DNA of 64,000 bases from NCBI GenBank assembly GCA_963693305.1, contig OY855905.1, positions 32,954,750-33,018,749 of the forward strand, read 5' to 3'. The translations under genes and the position numbers were made by a program. Every line of letters starts with the position of its first letter. Position 1 is the first letter of the stretch. Source of the DNA: Meandrina meandrites. Lineage: Eukaryota > Cnidaria > Anthozoa > Scleractinia > Meandrinidae. Positions 23,701 through 36,753 of the stretch are shown in pieces. The notes below the pieces were generated by a model, which was not told where the DNA came from, searched no databases, and was given only the letters and a program-made list of their open reading frames with translations.

Positions 23701-26700
23701 GCTATAAAAAATATATATAAACGGGCAATGACGTCGACAGAATTAAAATGAACTTTTTAGGAGAATCGCATATGACTCATAATCGTTTCAAACAAAGATG
23801 ATATCTATTTAATGGCCTCGCAAACTGCCATGCATCATTTATAGGAAAAGGTCCTAGTTTTCATAAGGACGAAGCTTGAACACTGATCAAATCTGCCAGC
23901 TCTAAAGGCGTTAATACCTCAGGTGCATTACAGCCAATAAGATACTCAGAACTCTAAAACAGTGAGATACGTATATATATATATATCAAGTTAACCGCGT
24001 CAGTGAGCTACAACTGTATACAGTTACAGAGAGAGACGAGGTTAAATGTTTAGATCGATTATTGAATTGTAGTTGAAGTGTTTCCATATATACAGCCCCA
24101 AGAATTACAGCTTGTTGTCTTTTAGAACGTGGTTTTCGGCATTATTATTAAATCAAGTGAACTCTGATCATTTCCGTTGGTAATTGGTATAAGAAATTAA
24201 GTCATGCAATGAAATGTCAGCAGTAATCTTCTTTTGTGGCGAGCAAATCCGTTTCTAGGGCCAATTTTAAAAAGTTGGCATTTCTTAGCAGCAAACGAGA
24301 TTTTAAAGCTTGCTTTGAAACAATCTGGAATGCTTCGAGAGGTCACGAACAACTGGCACATAATGTAAGTTTAAAGAACGAGTTTTAAATGCTAATTAGA
24401 AATGTTATACGTAATCGCGATTGTTGCTGAAACCATCACTTTACATCTGCTGTTTCATTCAAAGCTCAGTGCCTCCATTCTGTCCTAGTGTTTTTAATAT
24501 TCATATTACTACTCTGCTGAAGATGAAAGACGTTCGTTAGCAAATTGATGTCAATCAAAGTCTCATTTTGTTGGTTTCTGTGGCTTCAACACCTAAACCG
24601 TAAGTTTCTTTCCGAAACCCTTTCAAGAAAAGACCGATAAGAGTGAAGAGCTTTAACTAAATGAAGGCATACTGATTTAAAACCATAGCCTTTTAGCGAT
24701 TTCATCTGTTCTGGGGTAGAAATTTACAATATTCGTTTCTTAGTAGAATACCACACGAAACAAAAAATTGAAGTGATTTCTTCTATGCAAATGTCATAGA
24801 ATATATTATGATTCTAGCATGGTAAATATAAAAAGCTCAATGTAATATTCTTTCTATCGTATCCGAATTCAATCTGGCTTCCGCAAAATACACTCAAAGA
24901 AAACACTTTTTGCCTCAGTTTACGCCGTGTGGTAGCTTACCATGATTTATGGGTTCTCCTTGTCAAGTTTGCGAAAATCGCCAACGGCCGTGTTCACCTC
25001 AAGCAATGAAAACTCGCCCAAATGCTGTTTATATCTCAAAACATAGACTGCAATTTTAGGAAACCAACTTAAAGAAATGTGATTGACTTACCTCTATAGA
25101 GACAAAACGCTTTTGGAAAATGCGTTTAGCGTAAAATTTCACGCTTCTTTCGCATCTCTTTAACCTTTAAGATACGGCAGAAATAGAAACTACAGTTTTG
25201 GCCTTCGGCAAATTGCTAAGTTATAAAATTTGTGTTTATATGTGTTTAATTAGATTATACTTAATTACAAGGAGAGTGATTTGATTAAATCGTCTGAAAA
25301 ACGAGAGATTAACACGAAGTTACGATGAGTTCAAATCTGATCTTTTGTGGATCGTTAAATACCATAGGTTTAGTAAGAAGAAAAATAATTATCTCTTAAC
25401 TGGAAAAACGGAGTTCACAGAGATTAAGGGCAGAGATAACAGCATCTGTTGATTAAATGTAGTGCCTTCTCGAAAACATTTGAACCGTGAAATATCATTT
25501 CCGTAGTTTCAACCATTGTTCATCGAAAGAGTATGATATTAATGACCATGTCAGTTTCGGATATGTTTGGAATTAGGGCAACCGAATGGTGCTTTCAATA
25601 ACACAAAAACTAAAGTCATACGCCACACGTGCAGAATTTACAATTGTAGTTTTCCTAACAAAGTTAAAATAAACCTATAATTGGTTTAAACTTTTCCTGT
25701 TGCAATTTAGCTTAAGGCACGAATTGCAATTATGTCATATTTAAGAGTATGGCTTTTCTTTTGAAACGCGACGCAAGCATTGTTTTGAAGAATGGCGATA
25801 ACATTTTCAAAGACACCGCAAAGCTTAGTTATGATCAAAATTTTGTTGAGAAACGTTTGCTGTAAACATCAACCAAGATAATTCTCCCAAATGTCAAGCT
25901 ATAATGAAAGACTTGGGGCAGCAAAAAAGGGTGTTTAGTTGCTTTAAAACTTTAATAACAACAACAGGCATTCCTGGGTCAGATACATGCCACAATCTTC
26001 ATTAACTTGGCTAGCAAAGCCCTTTGTCATCACATTCGATTGAAGTAATTTGCATCAATAGAGAGTTCAAATAAAACATATCTCCTTACTGAGATAAAAT
26101 GGTTCTTCTAATATTTGCTCAGCTTCTTAAATATTGAGTTCTGGTTTTTGAAAAGCATTAGTCAGTCTTTTCTCTCTTTCCCGAAAAACATTATCGAGAA
26201 ATCCTTTGGAAAGAACAATCCGTTAAACAGTTATTGAGAGAATAGTCATTGTCGATTATTCATATATTTTATTTTAAATTCTAGTTGCATTAGTCGAAAG
26301 GTCCAAATATGTAGATTCTCCTAGCTAATTCTCATATATATATTTCAACATATTTGCTAAGTATTTCGTGGTCCATTGAGACCGTAGTCAAGGGCACAAT
26401 TTATTCTGGTCTCCTGCCCGGCTTTACAATGATATTTTAAAGAAAACTATTTGTCGATGATATTTTGTAGAGTCTTGTTGCTTGATAGGTGTCTTTCAGA
26501 TTATTAATAAATTATTGTGAATGAAGTTCATGGATCTCCCTCTTTAGCTCGATTGTCTGAATGGTGTGTATGCGGTGTACAATCTTTCCGTGTAACTTGT
26601 TCGAAGTTGTTGTGCATGACTGATTAAACCGGTTGACATGAGTATGCTTTCGTGATATCCAGCCAATTCAGCCATATAGAATCCTCGTAAGTAAACCAAA

Positions 26701-29700
26701 TAGGTTAGAACACATAACAGTAATAAAGTGACATGAGCCGACGGGAGGTAAATATCATAAAAGAAAACATGCAAATCAAAACACCAGCCGTAAGTCATTG
26801 TGTATTTAAATAATAACACAATGATAAATCATACAGTTGATAGGTGTTTGATGCTCAAGTAAAATACCCGACAATGTTTGGCTCAATAAGTTGTTCATTT
26901 CTGGAGTGTATTTTAAGCTTTGAACATTCTTTCGCACGCAAAAAGCTACCTTGTTTTTTATACGGCATTCCGGCGGTTCTCTCAAAAAAAGAGAGAGAAG
27001 AAAAAATTGAAATATCTCTAATAGTCTATAAAAACTATTAGTAAATTCCACTTTCGAAGAATTAAAATGACATTTCTCAGTATCGCCAATTTAGCTTCGA
27101 CGTTTCCGAGAATTAACTGTTGTCAATGTTTATTCTTCCGTGTAACAATGTCTATTGTAACTGCATGTGTGCATAGGTTAAGTATTATTAAATTCTAGAT
27201 AAGTTGGACTGATAATGCAAAATTGAATGTAATCAACAAAAGCAAGTAGGATAATATGTTATTCATAATCTAACATTATTTTTATTATTTTTATTTTGTT
27301 TTCGACGTCTTGAATACCGCTTGTTTCTTTAAATGAAATAGAACTCCGTCATCAAAAACTGAGCAATAAGTTCTTGGAGTAAAATGACGGAGTATAATAA
27401 AAGGGTTAATGTAAGAGTGGTATACTTGAGGCAGTGGCCCTACATTGGAGGACGTGCACTACTGGTGAAGAGATGGAATTGAAGAGTAATGAATGAACTT
27501 CATCGGAACATCACTTACATATTCGTAAGCATGCTGTAAATATGCGGTGAACAATGTAATGGGTGACAGAGTAATGGTAATTTTCGAGAGTGAATAATTG
27601 TTAACTCCATGATGTAGAATGCCTGTCTATAAATTAAATCTGTCAAAACAAACCAAGTTACCTAATCTAAGACAAAAGAATACGGCCAATTCATTAGAAA
27701 TACAAAAAAAGAGTGATGTGATTGTTTTGACGAACTTTCTGAGTGTTGTCTTTAGTTTCTATCCGGACGCTGGGAAGGTTAATTTGCGCTAAACACACTC
27801 AGTGTTACATACTTTAAGTTTTGGAAAAGAATGTAACATTTTTAATTCAGAAAAACAGAAAAAAGTTAGTGAATTTGTGGATATTGGTCTTTGCCTTTTG
27901 TTGAAGATGCATCAGAACTCAGGTGATCACACCCCCCAGTGAGTGCACTAATGAAAATAGTAAACAACAAAGAGTTCAATGAAATGTGTTCTTTTCATTG
28001 TTTACAACGATTAGCTAATTGGGACTGAAGGACAATATCTACTTTCTTCGAACTCTGTTGTACTGAGTCTTTTTGTTTTCTTACTGCAAAGTTATGGGAA
28101 GATGTCGTCTGCTGCAATAATTTGAATCTTTGGTAGAAAGTTATCTGTTGGTTTAGGCTAGCTCTTCATCGATTTGTTCTTACTTTTTGCATATAATATA
28201 TGTGTTGTACAAATAGTTGTACGCTAACCATCAACATGAACATTGGACGTCAGTGTTAAACAAATTCCAATTCATGTCGGAACGGAACTTTTGATGAAAG
28301 GTAAAAATAAATATTCGCTGAATTGTTAGGCCAGACAGTGACTAAAGGAAGACACCAAATTTTGACCGGCTAGTATCTGTTGTTAAATTTATTAGTTTTT
28401 CCTGTCCGTATTTTGTCTATCCACTGGACTCCGAATTTGTTTGGAGACTTTTCGAGGGAAACAGCGGGAGAACTGCATTATAAACGTTTTACTGTATAAA
28501 ACTGCAACAGCGGTTGGTCCATGATGCTTTTAACATTTGAAAAATTTCCATCGAAATATACTTTGTATGACGACAATCGTCATAGAACCCTATCAATCGT
28601 CTCACACACGAAGCAAATGTTAAGATAATATAGCGTTTCTGTTATAATAAACTGAATGTAGCAACTCAAAATATTCACAGAAATCGGCGTTCTGTTATGG
28701 GAATTATAATAACGATGAATTTTCTAAAGCTGATGCATTTTTACAGTAAATACTAAAATCAGTTGGAAGTGCACGGAAAGGAAATTAATGAAATTAAACT
28801 GTCCTTTTTTTTGTCAGATCAAACATGATTCCATGTGATCAATAAAACCCTCTCACATTGAGTAAAAGGTAACTTTGGTAACTTCTTAAAAAAGGTTATT
28901 ATAGGCGCTTCGATATATAATTTAAACTTAGTTATTTTCTTAAGTGATCTACATTTTGAATTAAGGCATCTTACCAGACTACGTAACTGCTTGGACTTGG
29001 TGATGCGATAATTTTCAAGTTTAATAACTCCCTTAGCTAACAGAGGGACTCCTGAATGGTTGAAAAATACTTCAAAATACTTAATTTAAGTCATAATCTC
29101 CTTACCGGCTTTCAACGATTGCTTGATGATAAGTAACCGCGCAGAATTTCACAGAGCTACACGGACAGCTACGAGCATCTTGTCGCTGTCAGCAACTATT
29201 GTAAAAGATGGCCTTCAGTTCTTCCAAGAAAGTCACCCCGTATCAAAGTCACACTCGAAACAGAGTGCGATTTTCTAAGGCGAGACTCCACAAAACTACT
29301 ACCACGTTTAAAAGCCTCGTTTTCTTTTAGTCAACCGCTTACCTCAGAAGCCCACTGAGCCTAAATTTGCATTCAAAATGAAAAACAAAACGATATTAAG
29401 GGTAGCTTCTACGGTGTCTGGCCTTGAATGTTGCACATACAAAAGAACGCCAAAGGCGACACTTCAAGTATTGAACTTCTAATGCCATCCCTGCTTAACC
29501 GGGATCTAATTGATTAAAAGCACTTGATCAATGTGCTTGTGTAGGTTCACTAAGGAAGAACGTGCAACTCCCTTTTGTTTGCTTCCAGAATCAAGATTTC
29601 TTAGCTATTCAGTTACAGTTAACTTCAGGAAGCTGATCATGACTCACGATAAAATAATTACTGTATTTGCATTACCTCAATGTTCGTTGTACGCTTAATC

Positions 29701-32700
29701 CCTGGCTGGCAGATGAACAACAAAGTGGGTTGAACTTCTCCGAATAAAGTCGGCGAAATAAACAAAGCAGGTTTAGCTCTCCGGGGAGGGAACCCTTGTT
29801 GACAAAGAACAAAGAATTCAAGACATGTTTGATGGTTAAACTCTATCAGTTACATGCTGAGTCAGAACTTATAATTCGAAAGTGATCTGTCAAAACAATA
29901 TTAAGCGGCATCACCTAGCTACCTTTAATGAATGAAAACCTGCTTTTTCATTATAAAAAGCAGTGGGAATTGTTTTCGTAGCACGAGGTTGGTAAGATGG
30001 ACTATTAAAAACTGATTTATCAAGTTCTCTGGGTTGAGATTTTAACCAATCTTAAGCAGACCTTATCGGAAACTGTTGCTCTTTGCCTGTAAAAGAGCCC
30101 GCAGTATAACAGACTGACCGATCTGTGGGGCTTATTATGTCCGTGGTTTATGTCGACATTAGTTTCTGTTTTTCGTGCACTAAATTAATGCCTACAAGTT
30201 GTAACAAGCTATGAAGAAACACAGAGAAAGGAAGAATCAGTGGGATAATTCAAAGGGGTGCCGTGATGTTTACACATTCTCTCTATTGTTTATAATTCAG
30301 CATACAATGTTTTAACAGTCAATGCCAATCAACACAAAATTAAAACAATAATGGGAATTAAAAAAAAATATGAATGATGTAATTTTCATTTTCCTCATAG
30401 TAGATAGTTTACTGTTGGTCGACTTTGAAGAGTCCGAACCTATCATATTAAAATAAAGCAATTTGAAATGCATGGCTAGTACGGGTAGCTATATACTGGG
30501 ATTATTAGGCCACAGCACTCGATTAAGGCGTCAAAAGTTTAGCCTGTGACAACTTTCTCGATAATATCATGCCTGTCTACAACTAATACATTTTTTTTTA
30601 CATTGAGAATCCCTTGAATGAATGAATGATCAAGCTAACGAAGGAAGGAAGGAAGCATATCATTATCAAATAATGAATAAAAACAATTTAAACTTCTGGT
30701 GTATTAAAGAACGATCGATTTCGAGTTTCATATTAAGGCTTTTTAATTTAGTGTATAGTTGTAAGAGAAAAAAGGAATTTATTTTGCTGGGATTAACTGA
30801 AAGGATCTTAGAGTTTCTACGAATTGCGATTTAGCTTATGCTAGTTTTCTATTATTCCATTCGATTAGAATATCTACCATCCAATTCCCTTGATTATTGA
30901 AAGCTATAATCCTTTAACTCTAGAATATAAATAAGGTAACGTATAACTAACCAGTTCTCTTATAACAATTGCTTTAAATTAAGTAACTGCTTTGTATCGT
31001 GTTTTGAATTTTGATATTATTGTATTATTTTACCTGATATTTGATTAACTTCTAGCCTGACCGGGTTTTTAACTGACCGATATTTCTTGATAACTTTTCA
31101 AAAAAGAAAATAAATAAAAAAACGCAAATGTAGTTGATATTAATAGGCAGCACGAATTATTTATCACCAACATATTGAAGGAGATAACAAGAAAACAGTT
31201 TTTATAATAAACAACTTTATGCTTTTGTTTCGTTCCTTTTTTACTTTCACCAATAAGAATAGAAATTTGCCTGGAACAAATTAGAATAACAATAAAAGTG
31301 ACCTTCTCTAAAGATGAATCATTTACGATTTTATCATTTGTTTAAAACCCAAACTGTGCCTTCCAGTAACACGCAAACACTGACGTTCAAAACTCGACCG
31401 CCAACGGTGGTGTGTGTGTGTGTGTTAACTTATATATTTTTTTTTGCAGTAGTCAATGAAATCTTTGACGACTTCCTACGTTTAGAGAATATCTTGCGAC
31501 CGTAAAGAATCAGTAGATTGTATTCGCAAAATGTTTTTGACTAGCGCAGATTGAACAATTTCTCATCTAAATTTGAACTGAAGTTCAAATTTAGATCTTC
31601 TACACTATTAACACTTGTTAGCTAAGAGGGACGAAAGAAAACGATTTACAGAAAATTACAGATTCTTATGGCTAATGCGATATTAAAATGTTCTTTTTCC
31701 GAGGGCATTTTTTGAATTGGTCGAAGTTTATTTTGATTATGTCTCTACTGATTGTTTATTCAGGAGTTGCATTTAAAATAATTTTAAACACTTTCTGTGC
31801 GCATTTCGCGCATGACAGAAAAGACAGGGGAATACGACTCAGTGCCCGGCAACACAAACAAGATCATTAAAATGACAAAATGATCGATGTTTATTATGAA
31901 GCTTCAAAAAAAGTGCTTCAAAAAAGCTTAATCAGCTAAATCAGCAAAAAAACCTAAATCAGCGCCCAATAAAGCGCCTGAAAATTAAATTGTAGCTGCA
32001 TATAGAATTTGATCATGGCTAGTTACTGTTGATGAGTGGTTATGCGAATTTGGCGCCTCGAAGTCTGGCAGCGTCTGGTTGAGAATTTATTTTCCCGTTG
32101 TTATATATCGTTCACTTTCCCCAAGCTATTAGCAAGCACAAACTGAAATTGAGTTTTGAGTTTCGCGGAGAGTTTATATATAATGTAACATCTAACGGCT
32201 CCTTTAATCTATTTATTGGTATTTGTACTGCAACGGGAAACCGGGCGCCGAAGATTTGATTGACGGCAGCGAAACACGCAAAATTGAAATAATACAGGAA
32301 ATGACTGATGGCCTCGACTCCGTTTTGCTCAGTTTGATTGTTTCAGACGAAACCATATATACCAACGTGATGGCAATCTCTCTAGCCCTGTCCCTGTGGA
32401 ACTCTGCTGGTTAAAATATCGGCCAAAACCATTTATTAAACTTTCCTAAAACCAAGTGCCGTCGTCCTAGCCGTGCAGCTTTAAATATATAACTATGATA
32501 GTAATGCCGCACGCATAGTTTGTGCAAGATATCTGATCTTCCGTCGATGTTCACCGCCAAAAGATAATGATAAATGAATAAATTGGAACAAAAAGCAAAT
32601 CAATGAATAAATTATATTTTTTGTTTATCGAAAGTAAATTTAACTTTTCTTCTTAGGTCAACGTTATATAAAGTAAAACAAAAAATAACTGTTTTACTAG

Positions 32701-33480
32701 CATAACAATCTTAATATCTTACCTTGAACTTTCCATTTTCCCTTGTATTGGAGCAATTTTAGTGTAAAAATCACAAAACTTGTTTTGCCTGTCTGAATGC
32801 GGTAAAAAAGACTTGTTAAGAGTAAACCTGTGAAAAGATCTTTGCACTTCAGTGTCATGGCCGCAGAGAGAATTCTCTACAAAGTAGACCGAGCATTTAA
32901 ACACATATATTGATTGCTTAAACGTTGTCAAGTTGTACCTTTGTGGTTAGTGTTAAAATGTGTTGGTTGGTTCTTGGTTACCCTGATGTTTACCCTGCTG
33001 AACCTACCCAGGTTTATTAAAAAGAGTCCTTGTAAAAACAGAGTAGATGGCAAAGAAGAATAACAAAACAACCTTTCAAGTTAATAAGTGTCGCGTTTTT
33101 CCACCGCTTAACTTGGGTTTAATGCAAATATCTCGTTCACGTTTCAAGCAATCCAAAAACCCTATGCTTATTTCACAAAGCGGTGATTTGTAAATTTTTG
33201 GGTGATGTTTGGGTGATGTTTGGGAAGAGATAATTTTTCTCAAAGGATGAGTAAAATTTGGAGAAATAAGAAATATTAAAGATCTAAAGGGATTTTAAAA
33301 TTAGAACTTGAAGTTAAAAATTAGTAGATGGACACCCAAACAGTCCCCTGACAACCTGGAGTACTCTTGCGTGGGGGTTATTGTCTAGTGGTGTTCCAAA
33401 AATAAATTTCTTTCTTCTATCACTTCTTTAAACCTCTTAAAATTTCACTCAAATTCACGTTCACACTGTAAATTCAAAAG
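20747..33480. other. Long AT-rich region without a supported gene
   Basis: I find no run of open frames with matching splice sites, no recognisable protein domain and no tRNA. It may contain the promoter and 5' non-coding exons of the receptor gene: there is a minus-strand donor near 22516 and an open but unrecognisable plus-strand frame at 22644-22952. Small items are an (AT)n run near 23970, a (GT)n run at 31409-31424 and a perfect palindrome at 31565-31596. Compared with the flanks it looks poor in recognisable transposons. Confidence 0.45.
31565..31596. repeat. Perfect short inverted repeat
   Basis: Arms of 15 bases (ATCTAAATTTGAACT and its exact reverse complement) around a two-base centre. 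No gene is seen close by. Confidence 0.85.
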
Positions 33481-33489
33481 ATCTGTTTC

Positions 33490-34125
33490 AGCCCCAAAGT
33501 GCCGATTCAGCTCTATGGCCCCTGGAGCTGATTTGACTCTTCGTGGGGCCATTTTGTTAAATTGGTCTAAATCGACCCCAGTTAAAACCATTTTAGCCCC
33601 ACTAAATACCAATTTAGCCCTCATTGGATAATAATTCAGCTCCTTGGTGCAGATCGGCCCCTATCGCTAGAGTCATTTTGACTCAATTTGATAGAGCCAA
33701 TTTCGTTCAAGTCTTTTTGGGCCCATTTAGGGCCGTATCAGCTCCTATTGGAGGAGCTATTTGACCTCGAAAAGGTGGCCCATTTTGTTACAAAACAAAA
33801 TGGTCCCACAGATCCCACAGGGGCGTTTCCAGGATTTTTCTTAGGAGGGGGTGCACATCTCGGACTCGATTTTTCGTAGGACGGGGTGCCATAGTTTTTT
33901 TCTTTTCTGTGCAGAATACCAGTTGTATTAGAAAGGCGCTTGGTCATCTCAGGGTGGGGGAGGGGGGGGGGGGGGGGTGCACCACCTGCATCTTTCCCCT
34001 AGATCCGCCCCTGCCCCATTTATTAGAGTTATCTTGACTCCTATTTCTAGAGTTATTTCTATTAAGCTAAGATGGCTTATTTAGATTTAGGGTAGATTCG
34101 GCTCTTATTAATAGAGCCGGTAATT
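33490..34125. repeat. Degenerate array of GGCCC/ATTTAGCCC phrases, interrupted by a MITE
   Basis: Short phrases such as ATTTAGCCC, GGGGCCATTTTG, CATTTTAGCCCC and GGGCCCATTTAGGGCC recur every 20-40 bases in both orientations, mixed with TTGACTC and AGAGTCAT phrases. No exact period is visible. The same style of sequence returns at 41.1-41.6 kb. It is interrupted at 33818-34013 by a small inverted-repeat element. Confidence 0.6.
33818..34013. mobile_element. Small MITE with CAGGGGCG ends
   Basis: The left end CAGGGGCGTTTCCAGG and right end CCTAGATCCGCCCCTG are inverted copies with a few changes. The interior has a 16-base G run (33962-33977). The CAGGGGCG end type is common in hAT-like elements. 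The 8-base flanks do not match, so no target duplication is shown. Confidence 0.6.
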
Positions 34126-34683
34126 GGTCATAGGCCTAGACGAGCTGCCACTAACAAGAGAGGTTTATATATACCTCGGCTGGTTCGACAGCGTTGATTG
34201 TATCGTTTTTGAAGATTTCCGCCGTAAAAATGAGACCGTCAACGCCGGCCCTTTAAAATTTGTAATTCTTTCGTCAAACGTTGATATTACTGCGTACTGA
34301 AGTTTCTCTCGACTTGTAATGTCTATGGATATCAAGGATGGGCTTATTTTTTAATCTACCCCCATCTATTGAAAGATAATTTTACGAAGAAATGTTTTCC
34401 CTTAGCATGAATTTTCTGTTTTTCAACGGATGTGATTATTTTACGTTTGTGCGCGTTGCGTGCCTGTTTGCTCCGACCGAGTTACTCTGGGAACAAATGG
34501 AACATGCGCAGTGTAAGTTATTCCCGGCGTCCCCTTCGGTACTTTTGGCGCTCGATTCGTAAAACGGTATGCAACGGTTTCAAAGGTCGCCCTTCATCAT
34601 TGGAGTGATTTTTACTCGATGTTTTTCATCTCACAAGGCGCATTTGAAAGTTCAAACAGCTACATGAAGCCTTTATACATCGG

Positions 34684-34707
34684 ATGCTTCAAGCATTGTT
34701 GACAAAG
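34684..34707 (+). other. Possible first exon of a plus-strand spliced transcript
   Basis: ATG plus seven codons (MLQALLTK) end in a good donor (AAAG|GTAAGC) in a locally GC-richer stretch (34440-34710) that would suit a promoter or first exon. Codon phase 0 fits the micro-exon at 36324-36353. No protein family is recognisable, so a non-coding transcript is equally possible. Confidence 0.2.
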
Positions 34708-35159
34708 GTAAGCTCATGTCCATTTGCATCTTGATTCCTGGATTGCCTTTCAAGGTAGGCAGCAGCTGCCAAAGGAAGATTTTCCAACATGCTAGTTTTG
34801 AAAAACGTTTATCAATGCTTGGCTTAAATGAAATCCTTAATTTAGCTTTATAAGTTTAGACATGTATTTCGTTTCACTGTAACAATATTTTCTGCTCGTA
34901 ACTACATGCCTTTCGTACTGGCAAGGAACTGTATGTACATGTATAAATTTGTACCAGGATACTTCTAAGGGAAAACAGTTTTACTGATCATGTGCCCTGT
35001 GTAAATAATAAATTCTCAGGGCTAGCTTATTGTACAGTAGTAATATCATTAGGCAAAGGCACATCTTATGATCCACATGTTTATGTCTGGTTTATCTGCT
35101 ATGACATTGCAATTATATACATGTATACAGCTAATCGTTAATAATATTTAGCATGAATT

Positions 35160-35995
35160 TATATATTTCGGCTGGTGCAGTGCTGCTTTATGGTGTGATG
35201 AAGGTATACAGTATGCCAGGTTGCCATGCTTGGTTTATGCGAAGAAAGTTATACTGTTCAGTGCAATAATATGTTCTGAGCCCTTTCTCTTTTGCGCAGT
35301 ACTGCTTAAAATGTATGGTGTGATTTAGGTATATGCCAGGTTGGAGTGAGGCTTTAAAGCTGAGGTATCCTGTCCTGTTAGGCATTGATAAATCTCACTG
35401 AACTGCACTACACTGCACAGTAGCTATGAGGGGCCCTTAATACATTAATACATGAACATAAAAAATATATTCTTAACTTTTTACCTTTGGTGCAGTACTG
35501 CTTTAAATGTATAGTGTGATTTAGGTATATGCCAGGTTGGAGTGAGGCTTTCAGCTGAGGTATCCTGCCCTGTTAGGCATTGATAAATCTCACTGAACTG
35601 CACCACACTGCACAGTAGCTATGAGGTGCCCTTAATACATGTACAAAAAAATATATCCTTAGCTTTTTACCTTTGGTGCAGTACTGCTTTAAATGTATGG
35701 TGTGATTTAGGTATATGCCAGGTTGGAGTGAGGCTTTCAGCTGAGGTATCCTATCCTGTTAGGCATTGATAAATCTCACTGAACTGCACCACACTGCACA
35801 GTAGCTATGAGGTGCCCTTAATACATGAACATAAAAATATATTCTTAGCTTTTTACCTTTGGTGCAGTACTGCTTTAAATGTATAGTGTGATTTAGGTAT
35901 ATGCCAGGTTGGAGTGAGGCTTTCAGCTGAGGTATCCTGTCCTGTTAGGCATTGATAAATCTCACTAAACAGCACTAACACTGCACAGTAGCTTT
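35160..35995. repeat. Tandem repeat, about 186-bp unit, four good copies plus a diverged one
   Basis: Units begin GCAGTACTGCTTTAAATG at about 35296, 35492, 35678 and 35864; spacings are 196, 186 and 186. Each unit contains GGTATATGCCAGGTTGGAG, then CCTGTTAGGCATTGATAAAT, then ACTGCACAGTAGCT. A more diverged copy lies at 35160-35290. It is in the possible intron between 34707 and 36324. Confidence 0.9.
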
Positions 35996-36323
35996 GTGTA
36001 ACAGCCACCTATACAACTGTCCATGTATTTTGCAAATGACTGTTACAGCGTCAATTGATCAATATGCAGTGCAGCTTAATTTACAGAGCAAAGTGTTTAA
36101 TAAAAAAAAAACATCTTTGCACATGTAAATATTAAAAAAAATACATTCAATATGGCATCTACTGGACATAGTCAAATAGCCTTAGATAAAAACCTGTTTT
36201 TGTGATAATTACTGTACTCTCTCTGTCTAACTTTACATGTATTTTTTCGTTAATTAATTTTGTACATTGAAATACTTGGTAATGGAATGCAAAATGATGT
36301 AATTGCTTGTATGTTATTTTCAG

Positions 36324-36353
36324 ATGAAAGAGTTGGATGGTCAAATGCACCCA
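36324..36353 (+). other. Possible 30-nt micro-exon
   Basis: A 30-base stretch reading MKELDGQMHP is bounded by a good acceptor (TTATTTTCAG) and a good donor (GTAAGTAG). It keeps phase 0 with the possible first exon at 34684-34707. A third candidate exon at 40798-40862 does not join this one in frame. Support is weak without transcript data. Confidence 0.25.
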
Positions 36354-36574
36354 GTAAGTAGAAACCAATATTTTGTTTCCTACACTTTATATCAATCTGC
36401 AACATTTTCTGTCTGGTGCTTTATTATTTTTATTTTTCTTTAGCTAACTGTTTAATTTTGCACAAAATAAAACTAATTTTGTTATACAATGTTTATTAAA
36501 ATAAATAAATTGTTCACAAATTGATTTATAACTACTACTACAGCAACCCTCCAAGTTTATTTTTTTCCTTAGTG

Positions 36575-36745
36575 GCCATTTGGCCACCGACTGTGGTCGC
36601 CAGTGAAAAATTTTAGTCGCTAAATTAAGCTCACGCTTTCAATCCTTCTTCTCAATTTTAGTCGCCACACTGGCGACTTGGGTTCCAATTTAGTCGCCAG
36701 CTCCAAAATTTTAGTCGCCATGGCGACTAAAATGGTCTTAACTTG
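36575..36745. repeat. TTTAGTCGCCA inverted-repeat cluster
   Basis: The word TAGTCGCCA or its complement occurs several times (near 36594, 36660, 36692, 36712, 36721). A perfect 26-base palindrome centred on GCCATGGC spans 36708-36733. It is probably a transposon remnant and is the target into which the next element inserted. Confidence 0.6.
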
Positions 36746-36753
36746 GAGGGTTG

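Noticed and set aside
26544..27051. Two hydrophobic minus-strand frames
   Set aside because: AT-rich DNA often gives hydrophobic chance frames; no splice or domain support.
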